Notes: generated from the sequence alone by a model not told the origin. Positions 9,012 to 17,310 are shown, counted from the stretch's first letter. The stretch is DNA of 64,000 bases from an uncultured Roseovarius sp. (GCF_947489715.1 NZ_CANLER010000004.1:186001-250000), one strand, 5' to 3'. Program-made: numbers and translations.

Positions 9012-9383
9012 TCATTCCGCCGGCTGGGTCGGCATATCGGATTTATGCGAGGCGATCACGAGGCAGACAGCGGCGCCGTTCAGCCAATAGAATATGGCGT
9101 CAAGACCGGTGAACCCGAAGAGGAAAGGCGCGGCAAGGAAGGTCAGGCCGACGACCAGATCAACGGCCATATGCACATAATAGGGGATCACCCTTATCAG
9201 ACCCAGGTGGTGATCTGTCAGAACTGTCAGCAGGAACGCGGCGATACCGGTGACAACCGAGAGCCAGAATGCCATTGGATGTGTGCTTCCCAGATCAAGC
9301 AGAAAGGGCAGCCCGATCAGGGCCAGCGCGACGGGGTAGTCAAGGTAAGCGTGAATATGTTTGGTGACGAATTTTGCGGGCAT
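9012..9383 (-). CDS. Small four-helix membrane protein, SPW-repeat-like
   Basis: A 123-residue inner-membrane protein with four hydrophobic segments arranged as two similar halves: YLDYPVALALIGLPFLL and HMAVDLVVGLTFLAAPFL each start a pair of helices. This matches the layout of SPW-repeat proteins, whose function is unknown. The ATG at 9383 is chosen because AGGAGG lies six bases upstream; an earlier in-frame start at 9461 would add 26 residues without a ribosome site. It stands alone between ribF and the MaoC gene, both on the same strand. Confidence 0.75.
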   Translation of the reverse strand: MPAKFVTKHIHAYLDYPVALALIGLPFLLDLGSTHPMAFWLSVVTGIAAFLLTVLTDHHLGLIRVIPYYVHMAVDLVVGLTFLAAPFLFGFTGLDAIFYWLNGAAVCLVIASHKSDMPTQPAE

Positions 9384-9516
9384 GATGGCCTCCTGATTTG
9401 TCGGTTGTGGTGACAAACAGATAGGCCATTTCAGTTGTACGATTAATGATGGTTCGTGCAATTAAGCGCGCAGATCGTTCAAAGCGCGGGTAAGGTTCCG
9501 GATTGCAGGGTTGAGC

Positions 9517-9960
9517 TCAGTCAAATTTACCCGAGGGTGCCAGCACAGTCGCCTCACCGATCAGGACTTTCTTGCCGTTAACCATGCAGCGGCAATCCAG
9601 TTGGACGCGGCGCTTGCCATGATCAATGCCAATGACCTCGACCTGCGCTTCGACCATGTCGCCAGGGCGCACCGGGGCCAGGAACTTAAGCGTCTGGCCC
9701 ATGTAGACGGTGCCGTGACCGGGCAATTGCTCTCCGATGACGGCCGAGATCAGGCCCGCGGTCAGCATGCCGTGGGCGATGCGTCCCTCGAATATCGTGT
9801 CGCGCGCATAATCGTCGTCCAGATGTACCGGGTTGTGGTCGGTCGAGACCTCGGCGAACATCTCGATATCCTTGTCGGTCACCACTTTGCGCAGAGACCG
9901 CGTCATGCCCATCTCGATTTGTTCGATGGTGATGGTTCCGCGCGGCATATTATCCAACAT
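9517..9960 (-). CDS. MaoC-family (R)-specific enoyl-CoA hydratase-like protein
   Basis: A 147-residue single hot-dog domain protein of the MaoC/PhaJ group. Characterised relatives hydrate trans-2-enoyl-CoA to (R)-3-hydroxyacyl-CoA. The hydratase-2 motif is present as FAEVSTDHNPVHLDDDYA with the catalytic Asp41 and His46, followed by IAHGMLTAGLIS. GGAGGG five bases before the ATG at 9960 fixes the start. The PHB genes phaA-phaB lie in the same window at 46-48 kb, so a role in supplying (R)-hydroxyacyl-CoA is possible but not shown; many such genes act in other acyl-CoA routes. Confidence 0.9.
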   Translation of the reverse strand: MLDNMPRGTITIEQIEMGMTRSLRKVVTDKDIEMFAEVSTDHNPVHLDDDYARDTIFEGRIAHGMLTAGLISAVIGEQLPGHGTVYMGQTLKFLAPVRPGDMVEAQVEVIGIDHGKRRVQLDCRCMVNGKKVLIGEATVLAPSGKFD

Positions 9961-10063
9961 TCGACCCTCCAGTCAGATCCGGCGCGCAATTTTCTGATGT
10001 GCCGGCGTCAAAAGTTGGAACTTTATTACTTTGCAGTTGCAGAAAATCAAGTCTTTTCTGGCA

Positions 10064-10936
10064 TTATCGTAAATGGCCAATCGTATAGGTCGGCGTGTAA
10101 TTTTTGCTTTCAAGATAAGCTCTTAGCGCTTCTTCATCTGGTTGCTGCGACGTTTTGGTTTCCATCGCGGCTAGCCCGCCAGAGATGAAAAGGCTGTCGA
10201 TGTCCTCACCCATGGCGCCCGCGATGTCTGTCAGGATGCCATCTCCGATGGCCAAAATGGCCGCCGAATCGATATCCTTGCCAAGACTTGTCAGACGGCG
10301 GCGCGCCAGATCATAGATCGGCGGGTGGGGTTTGCCGAAATAGAGGCTTTCACCGCCCATTTCGGTGTAAAGCTTGGCCAGCGCCCCGGCGCACCATTCA
10401 CGGTGATCACCTCGATCCACGACGATATCGGGATTTGCACAAAGCAGCTTGAGGCCTTTTTGTTTGGCATACAGAAAATCCGGGCGCATCGTGGCAGGAT
10501 CGGCGGACGCATCAAAAGGGCCGGCGCAGACAATGCCTTCTGCCTCGCTCAACGGTACCGGAACAACTTTGACGGGGTTTTCAACGATCCTGATCGGTTC
10601 GAAAATCTTGTGATCGTCTTCCTTGCCGATGAAATAGACGTTTTTCCCTACGACACCGCGAAACATTGCGGCCCGGGCACTGTCACCGGAGGTGGCGATG
10701 GTATCCCAGCAATCCCGCGGCACACCGATCTGACCAAGCTGAATTTCGACCCGATCGCGGGCGCGCGGTGAATTCGTGACCAGGACCACCCGGCCGCCAT
10801 TGGCGCGGTAGGATTGCAGGGCAGAAACGGCGCTAGGGAAGGGGGTAATACCGTTATGTACACAGCCCCAGAGGTCGACAAAAAGCGCCTCGTAGCGGTT
10901 GGAAATCTCGGACAGGGACTGAATGATCTGGGTCAT
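10064..10936 (-). CDS. HAD-IIA family hydrolase, TIGR01459 type
   Basis: A 290-residue member of the alphaproteobacterial HAD-IIA group. Motif I is DLWGCVHNG (Asp21), so the usual second catalytic Asp of HAD phosphatases is replaced by Trp. Motif II is VLVTNSPR, the Lys is in FGKPHPPIYDLA, and motif IV is AIGDGILTDIAGA. The cap region spans about 85-190. The substrate is unknown. The ATG at 10936 gives the typical MTQII start; a TTG 21 bases upstream would extend the frame by seven residues. Neighbours give no functional hint. Confidence 0.85.
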   Translation of the reverse strand: MTQIIQSLSEISNRYEALFVDLWGCVHNGITPFPSAVSALQSYRANGGRVVLVTNSPRARDRVEIQLGQIGVPRDCWDTIATSGDSARAAMFRGVVGKNVYFIGKEDDHKIFEPIRIVENPVKVVPVPLSEAEGIVCAGPFDASADPATMRPDFLYAKQKGLKLLCANPDIVVDRGDHREWCAGALAKLYTEMGGESLYFGKPHPPIYDLARRRLTSLGKDIDSAAILAIGDGILTDIAGAMGEDIDSLFISGGLAAMETKTSQQPDEEALRAYLESKNYTPTYTIGHLR

Positions 10937-11049
10937 ATCCGTATCTATGGCAGGCAAAAGTTGAATTTGCCAGTGTGATCAACCGGCTGTTTCTGAAAGG
11001 AGTTCGCTTGCGCTTACGCGTTGAAGTCTTGCGTTCAAGGCACGCAGCC

Positions 11050-11068
11050 TTTGGGGGCGTCCCCCAAA
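11050..11068. terminator. GC-rich hairpin beyond the LysR gene
   Basis: TTTGGGGG (11050-11057), three loop bases and CCCCCAAA (11061-11068) form a perfect 8-bp stem just past the 3' end of the LysR gene. There is no T-run on either strand, so it may be a pausing or RNA-stabilising hairpin or a dispersed palindrome rather than a classical terminator. Confidence 0.45.
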
Positions 11069-11155
11069 CCCCCGGATTGCTTTGACGGTGCCAGAATGAT
11101 CTGTGACGCCGAAGTTGCGCGGCGCGTCAGGGGTATGCGCCTTTGCAGGCGCGGG

Positions 11156-11980
11156 TCAGTTCTTGGGGTCGGCCAGCCAGGGAAAGGTCGCCTCGGAAGA
11201 CTTTCGCCAGCTTAGATGCGTGCGGCGGGTGAATTCCGGTGTGCCTGAGATTTTGTGCAGCTGACCTGCCGCGACATGGTTCTTGATCAGGCGCTCCGGC
11301 AGGTAGGCTGAGCCACCATGCGCCAGAAGATGCGCCAAAGCCCAATCCGGATTGGAATGGGCAACCGCTGCGGTTTCATCAGCTGGCAGGATCTGGGCGT
11401 GCTGCGCGCGGATGGCAGGACCGTAGTCGACGTAGATATAATCTCGGTCCCGGGATTTATGATGTGTCTTGTGGGGGGTCACATGCACCAGGCGGTCGGT
11501 CAAAAGTTCCCGGCTTTCGAGACCTGGATCGTTCAACGGTTCGGGCAGTAAGGCTGCGTCGCTGAGCCCGCTTTGCAGCCAGCGGGCAGCGTCGCTGCTC
11601 AGGCCGGTCCAAACCTCGATGGCCGTCTCGATCTGGCGGGACCTCAGGGCTGCAATCCACTCTTCGCCCAATCCGGTCCAGAGCGATGGATGGCAGACAA
11701 AGCTGAACAACCGCGTCACCCCTCGTGGCAGGCTGGAGCGTGCACGAGCGTTTTCCCAACTGCGCACGATCACCTCGGCCTGTTCCAGGAAGGCGAAACC
11801 GGGCTTGGTGAGGCTGGCGCCTTTGCGGGATCGGGTGAGCAGTTTTGCCCCTAGCGCCTGTTCCAGAGTGTCCAGCCGGGCAGTCACGGCAGATTGGGTC
11901 ACGTTCAACTGGTCCGCCGCGCGATTGAGATTGCCGGTGCGGACCACGGTCAGGAATGTCTGGATGGCGCTGATATTCAT
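11156..11980 (-). CDS. LysR-family transcriptional regulator
   Basis: A 274-residue LysR regulator. The winged helix-turn-helix is at about 1-60 (AIQTFLTVVRTGNLNRAADQLNVTQSAVTARLDTLE region, with the recognition helix around NVTQSAVTAR), and a shortened effector domain fills the rest. LysR proteins are typically near 300 residues. It is divergent from the flavin monooxygenase operon at 12,081; the AT-rich 100-bp gap holds both promoters and presumably its binding site. The simplest inference is that it controls that operon in response to the substrate or a pathway intermediate. The ATG at 11980 is preferred over a possible start five codons upstream. Confidence 0.92.
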   Translation of the reverse strand: MNISAIQTFLTVVRTGNLNRAADQLNVTQSAVTARLDTLEQALGAKLLTRSRKGASLTKPGFAFLEQAEVIVRSWENARARSSLPRGVTRLFSFVCHPSLWTGLGEEWIAALRSRQIETAIEVWTGLSSDAARWLQSGLSDAALLPEPLNDPGLESRELLTDRLVHVTPHKTHHKSRDRDYIYVDYGPAIRAQHAQILPADETAAVAHSNPDWALAHLLAHGGSAYLPERLIKNHVAAGQLHKISGTPEFTRRTHLSWRKSSEATFPWLADPKN

Positions 11981-12080
11981 GCGGCGATAATGCAAAATAT
12001 TTTATACTTAGGATAGATTAAATCCGTTTTCCTAATTCATGCTTTTCTGCCATCTTGCCTGCGCGACAGGAGTAGCGGCA

Positions 12081-13121
12081 ATGGAATTCAGTCTTCAGCT
12101 TTCGGCGGATTATCCGGACAAATCCTATGGTGGCGATCGTGTCTATGCGGACATGCTGGATCAGGCCATGCTGGGGGACCGGTTGGGGTTTGATGCGGTT
12201 TCGATCACCGAACATCACCTTATGAATTGCCTGATGATGCCCGCGCCGTTGCAGTTTGCCGTCAAGATTGCCGCGCATACCAGCCGTATCAAGATCATGA
12301 CCTCGATCGTCGTTCTGCCCTTGCATGACATGCGCAGCTATGCCGGTGAGGTTGTCGTCGCCGATATCTTTACCGAGGGCCGTTTGCTCTTGGGTGTTGG
12401 ACGTGGTGCTTTTGCTTACGAGATGGAGCGATTGGGTGTGCCGATGGGCGAAACCCAGGCGCGGTTCAATGAATCACTTGACGTGTTACAGGCGCTTCTG
12501 ACCCGCGAAGAGGTCAGTTGGGACGGGACTTACTATCAGTTCGAGCCGCTGACGATCATGCCGCGCCCGGTCCGGCCGATCTCGATGATGATGGCGGTGA
12601 TGAACCCTGAAGGGATTTACCATTGCACCAAGCGCGGTTTCCACATCCAGACCACGCCATTGTCGGGCAATCATCAGTTGCTGCTGGACCAGGTGGGCGG
12701 CTTCAATAGGGCAAAGGATGAAATGGGCGCTGATGGTGAACATCTGACCCTGACCTTGAGCCGGGTGGCGCATATGGCCAAGACCGACGCTGAACGGCGA
12801 CGCAAGATAGAGATGGCCTACCACTACTACAGTCGGTTTGATAATGTCTTTACCGGCCCCGGTATCGTGGATAACGGTATGGTCAGAGAGCTGCCGCGCG
12901 ATCAGACGGTGGAAGAGCTGGGAGAAAGCCTTTTGATTTGCACGCCGCAAGAGATGATTGACAAGCTGGGCCCCTATGCCGAGCTGGGGATCGACCGGGT
13001 TATTCTGAGCATGAATTTCGGCCTGGAGGCGCCCGAGACGCTGGATGCTATCCAGTGCTTTGCCGAAGAGGTGATGCCGCATTTCACCGGTCGCCCGGCA
13101 ATTCAGGAGGCCGCGCAATGA
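12081..13121 (+). CDS. Luciferase-like flavin-dependent monooxygenase (LLM class)
   Basis: A 346-residue TIM-barrel protein of the bacterial-luciferase-like family. Such enzymes use reduced FMN (or F420) and O2 to hydroxylate or cleave substrates. Family features are FSLQLSADYP at strand 1, SITEHHLMN, TSIVVLPLHDMRSYAGEVVVADIFTEGRLLLGVGRGAF region (seen as LGVGRGAF), and QALLTREEVSWDG. GGAG seven bases before the ATG at 12081 sets the start. The stop overlaps the flavin-reductase ATG by 4 bp, the standard arrangement of a two-component monooxygenase whose reductase supplies reduced flavin. It is the first gene of a five-gene operon divergent from a LysR gene. The substrate is unknown. Confidence 0.93.
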   Translation: MEFSLQLSADYPDKSYGGDRVYADMLDQAMLGDRLGFDAVSITEHHLMNCLMMPAPLQFAVKIAAHTSRIKIMTSIVVLPLHDMRSYAGEVVVADIFTEGRLLLGVGRGAFAYEMERLGVPMGETQARFNESLDVLQALLTREEVSWDGTYYQFEPLTIMPRPVRPISMMMAVMNPEGIYHCTKRGFHIQTTPLSGNHQLLLDQVGGFNRAKDEMGADGEHLTLTLSRVAHMAKTDAERRRKIEMAYHYYSRFDNVFTGPGIVDNGMVRELPRDQTVEELGESLLICTPQEMIDKLGPYAELGIDRVILSMNFGLEAPETLDAIQCFAEEVMPHFTGRPAIQEAAQ

Positions 13122-13606
13122 AACTGGCGCGTCAGGCCTTCATCACCGCGATGCGCAAGGTCGCCTCGACCGTCACCGTGGTCACAACCGACGGCCCGGC
13201 GGGTCAATCGGGCGCCACGGTCAGCGCGTTTTCGTCGCTAAGTGCGGATCCGCCTTCGGTTCTGGTCTGCCTCAAGGCCGATAGCCGGATCGCGCAGGCG
13301 GTCAAGGATAACGGCGTCTTTTGCGTCAATATACTGAGCGAAGATGCCGTCGAACTGGCCAATCGCTTTGCCGGTGCCTTTGATCAGACCAAACCAAACC
13401 GGTTCGAGGGGCTGGAGGTTACCAATACAGACGAAGGACCCATTTTGCCGCGCGCGACGTCCTTTGCCTGTTCGTTGAACCGCACGGTCATTCATGGCAG
13501 CCATGCGATTTGTATCGGTGACGTCACCGGTATTTCCGATGCGGGGGAACAACCTTTGACCTACATGAGCGGCGCATTTCACGTGGTGCGCCCAAAATCT
13601 GAATAA
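13118..13606 (+). CDS. Flavin reductase component
   Basis: A 162-residue flavin:NAD(P)H reductase-domain protein, predicted to deliver reduced FMN to the monooxygenase encoded just upstream. It carries GQSGATVSAFSSLSADPPSVLVCL-type flavin-binding segments (short form SAFSSLSADPPSV), FCVNILSED and the C-terminal HAICIGDVTGI. The ATG at 13118 overlaps the upstream stop (ATGA) and has CAGGAGG ten bases before it. Length is typical of the family. The tautomerase gene follows after 11 bp. Confidence 0.93.
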   Translation: MKLARQAFITAMRKVASTVTVVTTDGPAGQSGATVSAFSSLSADPPSVLVCLKADSRIAQAVKDNGVFCVNILSEDAVELANRFAGAFDQTKPNRFEGLEVTNTDEGPILPRATSFACSLNRTVIHGSHAICIGDVTGISDAGEQPLTYMSGAFHVVRPKSE

Positions 13607-13617
13607 GGGGCTGGGCC

Positions 13618-13812
13618 ATGCCGATCATCCGGGTTGAAATGTTCAAGGGACGCAGTGTTGAGCAGAAGCGCGCGCTGGTGCGCGATCTGACCGACGCGTT
13701 TATCGGGGCGGCCGGTGGCAACCCTGAAAGCGTTCATGTTGTGATCACCGATGTCGACAAATCCGACTGGGGATCGGGCGGGCAGCTGAGTTCGGACAAA
13801 TTTCCGGATTAG
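13618..13812 (+). CDS. 4-oxalocrotonate tautomerase-family small protein
   Basis: A 64-residue tautomerase-fold protein. The residue after the initiator Met is Pro, the catalytic base of this superfamily, in MPIIRVEMFKGRSVEQKR. RDLTDAF and VHVVITDVDKSDWG follow the usual beta-alpha-beta pattern. Such enzymes convert enol to keto forms or dehalogenate small acids. It sits between the flavin reductase and a hydrolase with gaps of 11 and 9 bp, which suggests that the monooxygenase product is an enol, lactone or enol-lactone. That pathway order is inference. Confidence 0.88.
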   Translation: MPIIRVEMFKGRSVEQKRALVRDLTDAFIGAAGGNPESVHVVITDVDKSDWGSGGQLSSDKFPD

Positions 13813-13821
13813 GGGCTGGCG

Positions 13822-14601
13822 ATGAATACTGTCATTGATTGCGAATACACGGTTCAGGGTGATGGCCCACCGCTCTTTCTAATCCACGGCATTGGGGCCG
13901 CGCGCAACACCTGGGCCAAGGCACTGCCGGTGCTGATCCCGCATTTCACCGTGATCACCTATGACCTGCGCGGTCATGGTGCCTCAGCCATGCCAACGGG
14001 TGAATTTGGCCTCGACGAACTGGTGGATGACCTGGAACGGGTACGTGAGCGCACAGGATTCGAAACCGCACATTTCGCCGGGCATTCGCTGGGCGGGATG
14101 ATTGGGCCTGCCTACGCACGCAAATTCCCAGATCGGGTGAAATCACTTGGCCTTTTGTCCACCGCGGCCTTTCGGACCGAAGATGATAGCGCCAAGGTCT
14201 GCGGCGTCGTGCGTGCAATGGAAGAAAAGGGCATTCCGCAGGTGCTGGGCACGCTGACGGATCGCTGGTTCACGGATGGCTTCATCAGCGCACATGCGGA
14301 TGTGGTTGAGCGGCGATTGCAACAAGTGGTTGATACCGATCCGGATGTCTTTCTGAACGTGTTTCGCATCTATGCGGGTACTGAAATGGCCCCTTGGTTG
14401 CATGAGGTTAACGCCCCCTCATTGGTGCTAACGGGTGAAAACGATGGCGGGTGCAACCCGCGTTTGAACCGATTGATTGACAAGGCATTGCCGAATTCCG
14501 AACTGGTTATTTTACCGGAACTCAAACACTCGCTCTTGCTCGAAGCGGGGGACCAGGTGGCCGCGCATCTGGTGCGGTTCATAAACGCCCTGACGGAATG
14601 A
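13822..14601 (+). CDS. Alpha/beta hydrolase, enol-lactonase-like
   Basis: A 259-residue alpha/beta hydrolase. The oxyanion-hole motif is FLIHGIGAARNTW (His22-Gly23), the nucleophile elbow is AGHSLGGM (Ser89), the acid is probably the Asp in TGENDGG and the base the His in LKHSLLLEAG. It resembles 3-oxoadipate enol-lactonases and C-C hydrolases in length and layout. It begins 9 bp after the tautomerase gene and is the fourth gene of the operon, consistent with hydrolysis of a product of the monooxygenase. The exact reaction is not inferable. Confidence 0.88.
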   Translation: MNTVIDCEYTVQGDGPPLFLIHGIGAARNTWAKALPVLIPHFTVITYDLRGHGASAMPTGEFGLDELVDDLERVRERTGFETAHFAGHSLGGMIGPAYARKFPDRVKSLGLLSTAAFRTEDDSAKVCGVVRAMEEKGIPQVLGTLTDRWFTDGFISAHADVVERRLQQVVDTDPDVFLNVFRIYAGTEMAPWLHEVNAPSLVLTGENDGGCNPRLNRLIDKALPNSELVILPELKHSLLLEAGDQVAAHLVRFINALTE

Positions 14602-14673
14602 CGCTTTTGGAATAGACTGTACGGTCAAACCGGTGGCTTCATGGCCCTGTATTCCATTGCGGGAGAGGGGATT

Positions 14674-15501
14674 ATGGGCAAAAAACTGACAGAAGCACAG
14701 ATCGAGGCATATCATCGCGACGGTTTCGTTGCCCCGGTTGATATCTTTTCCGAAGACGAGGCCGCGCGCCTTCGCAAAGCACTTGAAGAGGCCGAAGCAA
14801 AATGGCCCGAAGCCTTTGTCGGTGCTGCGCGCAACAACGCGCACCTGAACCTGATGTGTCTTGATGAAATCGTCCATAATTCGGGCCTTGTGGATGCTGC
14901 CGAAGATCTGGTGGGACCGAACATCCTGAACTACGGCACCGTCCTGTTCATCAAGGAACCGCACGATCCGGGGTTTGTCAGTTGGCATCAGGACGCGCGC
15001 TACATGGGGCTTGAGCCGCATGTTGGCGTGACCGCCTGGGTGGCGCTTTCCGACGCCAATGATCAAAGCGGTTGCATGCGGATGATCCCGGGCAGTCATA
15101 AGGAATTGCAGGCCCATGACGATACCTTCGGCGAGGACAATATCCTGACCCGCGGACAAGAAGTGCGCGATGTGGACGAAAGCAAGGCGATCTCGACGCC
15201 ACTCAGGCCCGGTCAGGCCTCGTTTCACAGCGCACGGGTAATCCACAGCTCGCAACCGAACCAAAGCGATGATCGGCGCATCGGGTTCGTGATCCAACCC
15301 TATATGCCGCCGCATGTCGAACAGACAATCGTGCCGACCTATGCGCAGCTTGTGCGCGGTGAAGACCCCCATGGCAATTTCAAGCGCGCCGGGCGACCCA
15401 AGCAGGACATGGCGCCCGAGGATCTGGCGTTGCGCGACAAGGTAAACGAGACCTGGGCCGATATCCTCTATCACGGGGCTGAAAAGCGCCGCGATTTCTA
15501 A
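14674..15501 (+). CDS. Phytanoyl-CoA dioxygenase-family Fe(II)/2-oxoglutarate oxygenase
   Basis: A 275-residue PhyH-family protein. The iron-binding triad is visible as His105-x-Asp107 in SWHQDARYMG and the distal His191 in ARVIHSSQPN, with Arg201 placed to bind 2-oxoglutarate. MIPGSHKE is also typical. Bacterial members hydroxylate many small molecules, not only phytanoyl-CoA. The ATG at 14674 follows GGGAGAGGGG; an in-frame start at 14641 would add 11 residues without a ribosome site. It closes the five-gene set, 72 bp after the hydrolase gene, and a terminator-like hairpin follows. Confidence 0.92.
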   Translation: MGKKLTEAQIEAYHRDGFVAPVDIFSEDEAARLRKALEEAEAKWPEAFVGAARNNAHLNLMCLDEIVHNSGLVDAAEDLVGPNILNYGTVLFIKEPHDPGFVSWHQDARYMGLEPHVGVTAWVALSDANDQSGCMRMIPGSHKELQAHDDTFGEDNILTRGQEVRDVDESKAISTPLRPGQASFHSARVIHSSQPNQSDDRRIGFVIQPYMPPHVEQTIVPTYAQLVRGEDPHGNFKRAGRPKQDMAPEDLALRDKVNETWADILYHGAEKRRDF

Positions 15502-15519
15502 CTGGACAATTGCAACGAA

Positions 15520-15550
15520 AAAGGCCCGCGCGTCTTTGCACGGGCCCTTT
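15520..15550. terminator. Bidirectional terminator between PhyH gene and ppaC
   Basis: AAAGGCCCG (15520-15528) pairs with CGGGCCCTTT (15541-15550), with one bulged C, across a 12-nt loop. The A-run before it and T-run after it let it work in both directions, which fits two genes that converge here. Confidence 0.75.
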
Positions 15551-15568
15551 CAATCGGCTGTGATGGGA

Positions 15569-16489
15569 TCAGACCACCAGGTTCGGAATGATCTGTTTCT
15601 TGCGGCTCATCATGCCCGGCAGAACAACCGCATCGCCCGAGACGGTGGCACCAAAGGATTTCTCGGCCACGGATTTCACCAGATCGTTAGGCACCAGCAG
15701 GGTGGCTTCTTCGTTCAGAATATCGACCACGAACAGTAGCACCTGATCAACGCCGTCCTCGGCCGCGACACTTGTCATGCTGTCCATAAGGCTGGCCTTG
15801 CGGTCCAGAACCGTGGCAGGCGCAGTGGTTTCCAGAACGCTGACGCGGAACTTGGTATCGCCTACGCCATATTCCTTGCTGTCCATGCGCAGCAATTCCG
15901 CGTCGGAGAACGCGGAGACATCTGATTTGGCGGCAAACATCTCGGCGGCGTATTCGGTGACGTTGATACCCAGTTCAGCGGCCAGTTTCTCGGCGACGGC
16001 GCGGTCATGATCGGTTGTGGTCGGGCTGCGGAATTCCAGCGTATCGGAAAGGATGCAGGTCAGCGCCGCACCCTTGGCCCAATCGGGCATGCGGGCAGCA
16101 TCGTCGCCCATCAGATCCACAATGATGGTCGCGGTACAGGCCAGCGGGCGGATGGTGATATCAATCGGACCTTTTGTTTCCAAGCCACCAACCAGCTTGT
16201 GATGGTCGATGATCGCCTGCACATCGGCATTATTGATGTTCTCGGGTAATTCGGCCGGGTTGTTGGTGTCGACGATTACACAGGCCTGACCTTCTTCCAC
16301 CTCCGCGATAATCTGCGGTTTTGGCAAGTCCCAGCGGTTCAGCATGAAGGCGGCTTCGGTATTGGGTTCGCCCAGCAGAACCGCCTCAGCATTGCCGCCC
16401 TTCATTTCATTGAGATACCAGGCCCAGAGGATGGGAGAGCCGGTAGAATCCGTGTCGGGCGATTTGTGGCCAAAGACAAGCGTGGTCAT
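15569..16489 (-). CDS. ppaC: Manganese-dependent inorganic pyrophosphatase
   Basis: Family II inorganic pyrophosphatase; splits pyrophosphate from biosynthesis. The 306-residue protein belongs to the DHH superfamily: metal ligands in FGHKSPDTDS (His8, Asp12, Asp14), Asp in CVIVDTNNP, the IIDHHKL motif, and the C-terminal SRKKQIIPNL substrate-binding segment. The ATG at 16489 gives the standard start. It is divergent from dgkA; the gap holds a strong palindrome at 16562-16580. Confidence 0.95.
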   Translation of the reverse strand: MTTLVFGHKSPDTDSTGSPILWAWYLNEMKGGNAEAVLLGEPNTEAAFMLNRWDLPKPQIIAEVEEGQACVIVDTNNPAELPENINNADVQAIIDHHKLVGGLETKGPIDITIRPLACTATIIVDLMGDDAARMPDWAKGAALTCILSDTLEFRSPTTTDHDRAVAEKLAAELGINVTEYAAEMFAAKSDVSAFSDAELLRMDSKEYGVGDTKFRVSVLETTAPATVLDRKASLMDSMTSVAAEDGVDQVLLFVVDILNEEATLLVPNDLVKSVAEKSFGATVSGDAVVLPGMMSRKKQIIPNLVV

Positions 16490-16561
16490 GGAGAGAATCC
16501 TGTGCAATTCCTGAATTTTCGCGCCTTATAAGCGGCCTGACGCGGCTTGTCACTATTTATG

Positions 16562-16594
16562 CTGCAATGCGGCATTGCAGTTTGTGCAATGCAG
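16562..16594. promoter_or_regulatory. Palindromic operator candidate between ppaC and dgkA
   Basis: CTGCAATGC (16562-16570), one base, then GCATTGCAG (16572-16580) form a perfect 9-bp inverted repeat. TGCAATGCAG recurs at 16585-16594, five bases later. Lying in the divergent ppaC-dgkA promoter gap, the three half-sites look like a repressor operator. TGC-rich sites are known for PhaR-type regulators, but the spacing differs, so the regulator is unknown. Confidence 0.5.
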
Positions 16595-16668
16595 GGTTTT
16601 CCGGGCACAAGATTTCGTATCGACAGGTTATTTTACCACACCTAGAGTGCAGGTGAAGCACATAGCAA

Positions 16669-17070
16669 TTGGGGACAAGAGCCGCTTTGGGACATCAGCC
16701 ATTGAAAGGGTTCGCGCGGTTAAGCGCCGCTTACCGCAACTCCAAGACCGGATTTGGTGACATATGGCGCGGGGAAGAAGCCTTCCGTCTGGAATTCATC
16801 ATCTTCCTGATCTCGGTTCCAGCGGCTTTCTGGCTGACCGAGCGCCCGATCGCGGCGGGTATCCTGATTGCCTCGGTACTTTTGGTGCTGGTGGTGGAGG
16901 TTCTGAACAGCGCGATCGAAGCTGTCGTGGACCGGATCGGCCCCGAACGCCACGAATTATCACGTATGGCCAAGGATTTTGGATCGCTTGCGGTCTTGTT
17001 GACGGCATTCATACCGGGCATTTTATGGCTTTGCGCGATATACGCGAAACTCACCGGTCAGGTGTTCTGA
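16669..17070 (+). CDS. dgkA: Diacylglycerol kinase, prokaryotic type
   Basis: Small inner-membrane kinase that recycles diacylglycerol to phosphatidic acid, for example after membrane-lipid-linked periplasmic glucan or headgroup transfer. The product of about 133 residues has the amphipathic N-terminal part (GFARLSAAYRNS), GEEAFRLEF, three transmembrane helices, and the catalytic ENTAIE-like VLNSAIEAVVDRIGPERH followed by KDFGSLAVLL. No ATG is available: an in-frame TAG lies just upstream at 16663, so translation must begin at the TTG at 16669 or at another TTG at 16687. The first is given; either fits the family length. Confidence 0.85.
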   Translation: MGTRAALGHQPLKGFARLSAAYRNSKTGFGDIWRGEEAFRLEFIIFLISVPAAFWLTERPIAAGILIASVLLVLVVEVLNSAIEAVVDRIGPERHELSRMAKDFGSLAVLLTAFIPGILWLCAIYAKLTGQVF

Positions 17071-17088
17071 ACCGGCCCTGCGCCATAG

Positions 17089-17310
17089 CTAGGCAAAACC
17101 CTCACCGTTGCAGGTTGCACAACGCCTTGTCTTGGCGCCAAAACATCCGGCACACCGATTTGCCAGGGGTTTGCCATACGCATCCTTGCCACCCGGAACC
17201 TGTCCCGTCCCGCCACAAATCTCACATGGCGCGCGGCCCGATCCGTGACAACGGTGGCAGCGCCGCTTGACATGCTGCATCGGTTTTCTGCCTGGTGTGT
17301 CGTTCCCCAT
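17089..17310 (-). CDS. Stand-alone DnaJ-type Cys-rich zinc-finger mini protein
   Basis: A 73-residue protein made mainly of four CxxC motifs (CHRCHGSG, CEICGGTG, CAGCFGA, CATCNGEG), the pattern of the DnaJ central zinc-binding domain, without a J domain. It is therefore predicted to bind two zinc ions. Such small DnaJ-zinc-finger-like proteins occur in several bacteria and their roles are mostly unknown. The ATG at 17310 is used; a TTG nine codons upstream and an ATG ten codons downstream are alternatives. It is convergent with dgkA. Confidence 0.7.
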   Translation of the reverse strand: MGNDTPGRKPMQHVKRRCHRCHGSGRAPCEICGGTGQVPGGKDAYGKPLANRCAGCFGAKTRRCATCNGEGFA

